Source: Hordeum vulgare subsp. vulgare (Eukaryota; Streptophyta; Magnoliopsida; Poales; Poaceae). Taken from it: 64,000 nucleotides of DNA. The notes beneath the pieces are model-generated. The model saw only the letters and a list, made by a program, of their open reading frames with translations, was not told where the DNA came from and ran no database searches. The position numbers and the translations under genes are program-made. The DNA is taken from assembly GCF_904849725.1 (NCBI RefSeq), contig NC_058523.1, positions 209,339,689 to 209,403,688 on the forward strand. Direction: 5' to 3'. Positions 57,000 through 64,000 of this stretch are shown here, in pieces; position 1 is the first letter of the stretch, and each line of letters starts with the position of its first letter.

Positions 57000-57050
57000 A
57001 TGCCTAGCTAAGGGCGTTAAACAATAGCGCTTGTTGGGAGGCAACCCAAT
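57000..57050 (+). ncRNA. Conserved post-ORF hairpin element (A)
   Basis: CCTAGCTAAGGGCGTTAAAC, then AATAGCGCTTGTTGGGAGGC, then AACCCAATG. TTGGG/CCCAA pairs around AGGCAA. Position and sequence match the other three copies. Confidence 0.45.
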
Positions 57051-59644
57051 GAATTTATCGTTTTCTTTCTGTTTTGTTGCATCCACACCATCATAATTCT
57101 GTTATAATTGTGTTTTTTGTGTTTCTTTTTGTGTTTGAGCCAAGCAAAACCTTTATGACTAGTTTGGTGTTGGTTGTTTGATCCTGCTGAAAAAAGACAG
57201 AAACTTTTTGCTCATGAAATTATTTTTCATTTTTATTCAGAAAGAGATTTTGAGTTGATTCTTTCTGCTTCTGGTTGATATGCCTTTTTCCAAGGCTTTC
57301 GTAATTATTCCGAATTTTTGAGGTACGAGAAGTATACGAAGTATACATATTTCTACAGACTGGTCTGTTTTTGACAGATTCTGTTTTTGTTGTGTTGGTT
57401 GCTTGTTTTGATGAAACTATAGATAGTATCGGGGGGTACTAGCCATGGAAAAGTGAGAATACAGTAACCTAACACCAATATAAATAGAAATCAAGATTCC
57501 TACAGTACCTAAAGAGGTGGTAGTTTGTTTTCTTGTGCTAATGATATCACGAGTTTCTGTTTAAGTTTTGTGTTGTGAAGTTTTCAAGTTTTGGGTGATG
57601 TTCTCATGGACAAAGGCATAAAGAGTGGAAAGAGCTCAAGATTGGGGATTCCCAAAGCATCCCAAGCCAAATTCAAGGACACCAAAAAGACTAAGCTTGG
57701 GGATGCCCCGGGAAGGCATCCCCTCTTTCGTCTTCAATCCATCGGTAACATTACTTGGAGCTATATTTTTATTCACCACATGATATGTGTTTTTCTTGGA
57801 GCGTCTTGTATCGTAGGAGTATTTTATTTTTGTTGTGTCACAATCATCCTTGCTGCACACCTTTTGAGAGATACACGCACTCGAATACTCATTGTGCTTC
57901 ACTTATATCTTTTGAGCTAGACAATGTTGCTCTATGTGCTTCACTTAGATCTTTTAGAGCACGGCGGAGCGTAACTTGGTAGTTCGCTTGTGCTATGAAA
58001 GTAGTCCCAAGTTGATAGGTACCCAAAAGGGGATAGAATAAAACTTCCATCTTCATGTGCATTGAGTAGAAGAGAAGTTTGATTCCTCTCAATTAGTTTT
58101 GAGACATGGATTTGGTAATATTAAGAGTTATGTTAGTAGGGTGTTGTAAATTTAGAAATACTTGTGTTGAAGTTAGTGATTCCCATAACATGCACGTATG
58201 GTGAACTGCTTTGTTAGGAAGTCAGAGGATAATTAATCTATTGATTGTCATCCTTTGTGTTGCGGTCGGGATCGCGCGATGGTTTACACCTACCAACCCT
58301 TCCCCTAGGAGTATGAGTTTAGCACTTTGTTTCGATTACTAATAAAAACTTTCGCAATAAGTATGTGAGTTCTTCATGACTAATTTGAGTCCATGGTATA
58401 GATGCGCTTTCACCTTCGACCATTGCTAGCCTCTCTAGTACCGCGCAATTTTCGCCGGTGCACAAACCCACCATATGCCTTCCTACCTACTATGGCATTT
58501 TCATAGCCATTCCGAGATATATTGCCATGCAACTCCCACCGTTTCGTCTCATGACTTGTCCCGTCACTCTCATATTGCCATTACATGATCGTAAGATATC
58601 TAGCAAGATGTTCCAAAGTCATACGCCAAGCTAGATCGTTGCACATCCCGGTACACTATCGGAGGCATTTCCTATAAAGTCATCATCGTTCTAAGCTTTG
58701 AGCTATGAGTAAATAAAATTGTGATGATCATCATTATTAGAGCATTGTCCCATCTGAGGAAATAAAAAAAAGAGGCCAAAGTTGCACACACAAAAAGAAA
58801 AGAGTGGAAAGAAAAAAAAAGAGGCCAAAGAGCCGAAACAAAAAAAGAGAGAGAAAAAGAGAGAAGGGACAATGCTACTATCTCTTTCCACACTTGTGCT
58901 TCATAATAGCACAATGTTCTTCATGATTGAGAGCCTCTTGTTTTGTCACCACCATATGCTAGTGGGAATCTTCATTATATAACTTGGCTTGTATATTCCA
59001 ATGATGGGCTTCCTCAAAATTATCCTAGGTCTTCGTGAGCAAGCAAGTTGGATGCACACCCACTAGTTCTCCTTTTGAGCTTTCACATACTTATATCTCT
59101 AGTGCATCCGTTGTATGGCAATCCCTACACATTCATAGTGATATCTATTAATGGGCATCTCCATAGTCCTTTGATACGCCGAGTCAATGTGACCATGTCC
59201 TCCTTTTTGTCTCACAACCTCCACCACACTCTATTCCACCATAGTGCTATATCCATGGCTCACGCTCATGTATTGCGTGAGAGTTGAAAAAGGTTTGAGA
59301 AAGTAAGAGTGCGAAAAAAATTACTTGGCCAATACCGGGGTTGTGCATGATTTAAATTAGTTGTGTGGGGATGATGGAGCATAGCCAGACTATATGATTT
59401 TGTAGGGATAACTTTCGTTGGCCTTGTTATTTCGAAAGTTCATGATTACCTTGCTAGTTTGCTTGAAGTATTATTGTTTTCATGTCAATAGCAAACTATT
59501 GTTTTGAATCTTCCGGATCTGAACATTCATGTCACACGAAAGAAGTTACAAAGGAAAACTATGCTAGGTAGCATTCCACATCAAAAATTTAGTCTTTATC
59601 ACTTCCCTACTCGAGGACGAGTAGGAGTTAAGCTTGGGGATGCT
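57051..59644 (+). other. Noncoding internal domain of A, with polypurine motifs
   Basis: No credible gene. TAAGCTTGGGGATGC occurs internally at 57692-57706 and again before the 3' LTR (59629-59643). An A/G-rich zone lies at 58755-58870. Frames here correspond to those in B only as noncoding conservation. Confidence 0.6.
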
Positions 59645-60891
59645 TGATACGTCTCCAACGTATCTATAATTTTTAATGGTTCCATGCTATTATCTTGTCA
59701 AACATTGGATGTTTTGTATGCCTTTTATATCTTTTTTGGGACTAACCTATTAACTCAGTGCCCAGCGCCAGTTCCTGTTTTTTCCGTGTTTTTGACCTTT
59801 TTCAGAGGAGAATTTTGAACGGAGTCCAAACGGAATAAAACCTGCAGAATGATTATTTCCATAACAGAAGACACGCAGGAGACTTGAGAACCAAGGCAGG
59901 GGACCTCGGAGGCGGTCACAAGCCCACCAGGCCCGGCCTAGGGGCGGGGGGCGGGCCTAGCAGGCTTGTGAGCTCCCCGTGGCTCCCTTGCCCTACTTCT
60001 TCCGCTTATAATTTCCCTAAAAATTTGAAACCATGGGAGAGATCCACGAAAATACTTTTCCTCCGCCGCAAGCTTCTGTCTCTATAAGATCCCATCTGGG
60101 GCACGTTCTGGTGCCCTGCTGGAGGGGGGATTCGGATACGGAGGGCTTCTTCATCAACACCATGACCTCTCCGATGATGCGTGAGTAGTTCACCATAGAC
60201 CTACGGATCCATAGCTAGTAACTAGATGGCTTCTTATGTCTCTTGGATCTTCAATACAAAGTTCTCCATGATCTTCATGGAGATCTATCTAATGTAATCT
60301 TCTTTTGCGGTGTGTTTGTCGAAATCCAATGAATTATGGATTTATGATCAGATTATCTATGAATCTTATTTGAATTTCTTCTCATCTCTTATATGCATGA
60401 TTTCATATCCTTGTAATTCTCTTCGAGCTGTGGGTTTTGTTTGGCCAACTTGATCTATGATTCTTGCAATGGGAGAAGTGCTTGGTTTTGGGTTCATACC
60501 TTGCGGTGACCTCACCCAGTGACAGCAGGGGTAGTGAGGCACGCATCATGTGGTTGCCATCAAGGGTAAAAATATGGGGTTTTCATCATTGGTTTGAGTT
60601 TATCCCTCTACATCATGTCATCTTGCTGAAGGAGTTACTCCGTTCGACATTAATTCAATACACTAGATGCATGCTGGATAGCGGTCGATGTGTGGAGTAA
60701 TAGTAGTAGATGTAGAAAGTATCGGTCTACTTGTCTTGGACATGATGCCTATATGTATGATCATTGGCTTAGATATCGTCATGACTTTGGGCGGTCCTAT
60801 CAATTGCTCAACAGTAATTTGTTCACCCACCGTAATATTTGCTATTTTCAGATAAGCCTCTAGTGAACACTATGTCCCCCGGGTCTACTTC
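59645..60891 (+). repeat. 3' LTR of element A, truncated by M
   Basis: Begins TGATACGTCTCCAACGTATC and follows the 5' LTR base for base, with scattered differences, until GGGTCTACTTC. It then stops at the start of M. Confidence 0.8.
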
Positions 60892-63800
60892 TGTCGGGAC
60901 CCCGATCCTAAGCCATGGGAATCCAGTCTGTAACACATCGCATCCCTTTGGGGTCTCACGCACGGTTAACCCCACGGCTGAAGCCTTACCTTAGCCGGGA
61001 CCGTTTGCGCCTTTCGACTCACGTATGCAATTGTGTCGCTAGCATTCCAATGTCAAAGAACCCGGATCGACAAGTCTAGTCATAAACCAAAGTGCCAGTA
61101 CCGCACAAGGACAGACATACATGACCCAACAAAGCAGGTGTCGGTCACTAGCGAATGTAGCCGAGTCGTAGCAAGCTACAAGGACTCCATTACATCGCGT
61201 GACATTTCCCCAAAGGGGACAGACACATCAGCTAAGAAGGACACACGCCGGTCAACCAATGTGTCCGGAGCAGTAGCGAGCTACCATGGCTCGTTGGATC
61301 ACAAAGGGGCATTTCCCTGTAAGGAGTGCCACTAAAGCTTACGGCTAGGTAATCGAACCCCATACATATCATGTATGACACACGTACGCATGGCATACCG
61401 ATATGTATAGATACATCGATGGCATCACAACATAACCATAAACATACAAGCTTTATTTAAGAGGCTCGGAAGAGCCACACACATAATATTACACAGTAAG
61501 GGTCTCACGACCCATAATAGCAGTCATTCAGTTACAAGCCAGCGGAAGTGTTTAAAACTATCTGAGTACACACAGGTGAAACTAGAAGGCACATGGCCTG
61601 ACTATACTACAGACCCAACGTAGGGCCATATCGTAGCTGGGACACCAGCTACTCGTCATCGTCGATGTCTATGAAGAACCCTCCATTAGGGTCATTAGCA
61701 ACCTCTGCAACATTTATTAAACAAACATGAGTACGGAGGTACTCAGCAAGACTTTAGGATAACTATCTACTCATGCAATGTATCAATAAGGTTTGTGGGG
61801 TTTCATGCGGAAAGCCAGCATTTGACTCGTGGCTAGACAACTTGCATTTTTAAATAATTTTGACAACTTGATTTCTCGCACACGAGTCCACTAACACCAC
61901 AACAATACTCCATCGTGGAGTCATTCCGTTTCCATACGGAAATGCCATCCACGACACTCACGCTTATCTTCACAATTTTATAAGTAGCCATTTAAGTTGT
62001 CTATGAACAACATATGTCTCCAAGTAGTCCATATCCGCGGACGCGGCTGTTCGAATAGATCATAACCCTGCAGGGGTGTACTTCGTCACACACGCTTTCG
62101 CCACTTATCGCCATGTGCACGTCATGCACCTCGACAAACTTCAAGCGGAAGCCCAGCGAGGGAGTCGGCCACGACCGTTAACCACACTAGTACCTAGTCC
62201 AGGTTTATCGCCTATCTGAGAGTAACCCGCACGCAAGTCCGACCGAGGTTTCCGCCACGGCCCCAAACTATGTGCGCAGGGTTCCCAAGCCCACCACCCG
62301 GGTGCCGCTTGGTACACCGTGCCACTTCCTACCGCATCACAGTCCACCTCTCAGGTCAGCGCTATGCACGGCCTCCAGCATGACTATAAACACCAGAAAC
62401 TACTTGCAACTCCTGGACCGAGTACTAAGCGATTAATAAGTCGAGAGGGTCAATTAAGTATCCCAACGTGTGGTAGTATCTAGCCTAAGATTACATACAC
62501 GGAACTCAGTTCCTAAGGACGGTTCCAATGAAACAACCCGCCATCTACTCCTACACACCCTTTCACCGGTACCTTTACCAAATTAGGTTCAACACACAAC
62601 CTTTGCTTACCGAACACATTCTCACAATTCTGTTCATCTCCTAGATGACAGACCATACACAACTCTAAGCATGGCATGCATAGCAGGATAAGGCACATCA
62701 TGGCTCAAGCAACTACCAGGTATGCTAGGTTGCAAGGTTCAGCTATTTACTGTGACATGGATAGGTCATGCAAAGGAAGTGGGTTCAACTAACGTGGCAA
62801 AAGCATTTGAAGCATTTGATCCTAATGCAATAAGTAAGTGCAGGAGCAAGAACATGGGATTTATCGGGATGATCAAAATGGTTGCTTGCCTTGTTGCTCA
62901 GAGGAGGGACGATATCCGTCAGACGGATATTCGGTGGAATCCGGGGGAGTGGAGCCTACCGAAAGGAATGACAACAATCAGTAACAAACATATGCAACAA
63001 GATGATGCATGACCATGGCATGAAGATGCAAAGTGGTATACTATTATAGCTACCATTTATTAAGTTTGAAGTTGATTTGAATCAAATTCAAATATCACTT
63101 CAAACGAGGTATTCTCGAATACCATTTTAATTGATTCGACCTGATGCTCAGATCACTTGCTTTTAACATGCATGGAAAAAACATGTTAGGTTGCTGGTTT
63201 GTGATTTGAACATTGTTTGATCATATTTTCCAAATTCCATCTCCAAAGTATTTATGAAGGTTAGCTTATTCATTAATCCATATGTTTGGGTTCAGTAACA
63301 TTTTCAAACATCTTTGGAAAATGACATATTCAGATTCCTTGAATTTTTCTGATACTTTTTCATATATAAATTATTTTCATTGGAGTTACAGATTAATTTC
63401 TATGATTTTTAGAAGTTTTGGCATTTTTCTGTAATTCTTTTAAATCAGAAATTCACTTATTGCGTCATAACTGCATCATCATGGCGTCAGCAGGTCAACT
63501 AACCTGATCAGGTCAAACCTGACAGGGGGGGCCCACTGGTCAGCGTCTCAGGGGCTAATCCCGCGCTGACCAGCCCCTAAGTGGGTTTGACTTGGCCTTG
63601 GGCCCACTGTCAGCGAGCGATTAGGGTTTAAACTACTGGGTAAAGCTGGCCACGTCGTTCCCCGCCGGAGCCTGGCCGACGGCGACCAGATCCGCGGCAG
63701 AACCTCGCCGGAGACACGCTATATCATGATGTGGTGCTCGGAAAAGGATGCCGAGAGCACTGGGATGATCCCGAGGCTCGACCTCATCCAGCGCTGGCCT

Positions 63801-64000
63801 CAGGGAGGGCTATAGGTGGCTGGAGCAAGCTGGCGACAAGCCGGGGCGGCTCTTGGAGTACGGGTTCGATGGTCCAGTGGCTAGGGGGCACGGATCCGAG
63901 GGGAAGGAGAGGAGAAATGATCGCGGGCTCACAGTGGAGGTGAAGCTAGGCTCAGACTGCTCGGGGAGGGGCTGTAACCGGCGTTTCACCGTCGATTTGC
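60892..64000 (-). mobile_element. LTR-like sequence M, runs off the window
   Basis: Begins TGTCGGGACCCCGATCC at 60892, immediately after an interrupted LTR, with flank ACTTC. Over 3.1 kb it has no coding domain. A GC-rich block at 63480-64000 and TA-rich stretches at 63000-63450 recall the layout of T's LTR. Minus orientation is preferred because ...GGGGTCCCGACA is a common Gypsy LTR end. No second LTR is visible. Confidence 0.5.

Larger units (their letters stand above)
54538..60891 (+). mobile_element. Non-autonomous Athila-like element A, 3' LTR interrupted by M
   Basis: The 5' LTR starts at 54538 inside H's LTR (flank GAGGC) and is followed by PBS-like motifs, a decayed 227-aa-type Gag-like ORF, the hairpin block, a noncoding region, the polypurine tract (59621-59644), and a 3' LTR from 59645. 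There is no protease, RT or integrase. It is the + strand relative of the B units. Sequence after 60891 belongs to M. Confidence 0.8.

Noticed and set aside
1..64000. Host plant genes
   Set aside because: Every recognisable protein domain belongs to a transposable element, and no exon series with host homology could be identified by eye.

Overview
The window is a nested block of transposable elements from a large plant genome. It is almost certainly a Triticeae grass (wheat, Aegilops, barley or rye type). The evidence is Athila-type LTRs that begin TGATACGTCTCCAACGTATC, a canonical grass Stowaway MITE, CACTA elements with TTTGCCGTC-type subterminal repeats, and long-LTR chromoviruses. I found no host protein-coding gene and no true RNA gene. 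Nearly every recognisable coding region is a decayed transposon gene.

Layout, left to right. 1-255: LINE fragment (-). 262-1261: 3' end of a CACTA element ending in a clean TIR. 1262-1740: GC-rich segment of unknown origin. 1745-16650: an Athila-like element C (+), holding a solo LTR E (2267-4191, split by a micro-inversion), a tandem non-autonomous complex B (5097-13057, -) with one intact 227-aa Gag-like ORF, and a solo LTR D (13861-15417, -) with matching target-site duplications. 16822-19164: LTR-like sequence L. 19165-23122: Athila element G (+), with a 5'-truncated LTR and decayed gag, protease and RT. 23123-47275: CACTA element K (-), inserted in G's RT and carrying both transposon genes as pseudogenes. 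26581-42698: complete chromovirus-type Gypsy element T (-), with LTRs over 5 kb, inserted in an exon of K with TSD TCACA. 47276-50820: truncated Athila-related element F (+). 50821-54537: element H (+), relative of C, with a protease-bearing ORF. 54538-60891: non-autonomous element A (+), inserted in H's LTR. 60892-64000: LTR-like sequence M, cutting A's 3' LTR and running off the window.

Relative order follows from who interrupts whom. T is younger than K, and K is younger than G. F, if it is an insertion into H, is younger than H. A is younger than H, and M is younger than A. B, D and E are all younger than C. The genes do not form a host pathway. Each element carries, or borrows, its own Gag, protease, RT and integrase, or its transposase. 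The most interesting material is the B/A family: a stand-alone Gag-like ORF, primer-binding-site-like motifs in series, internal copies of the polypurine-tract motif, and a conserved small hairpin just after the ORF. Paired tRNA-like modules inside T's LTRs are also notable. I see no evidence of a wholly new biological system.
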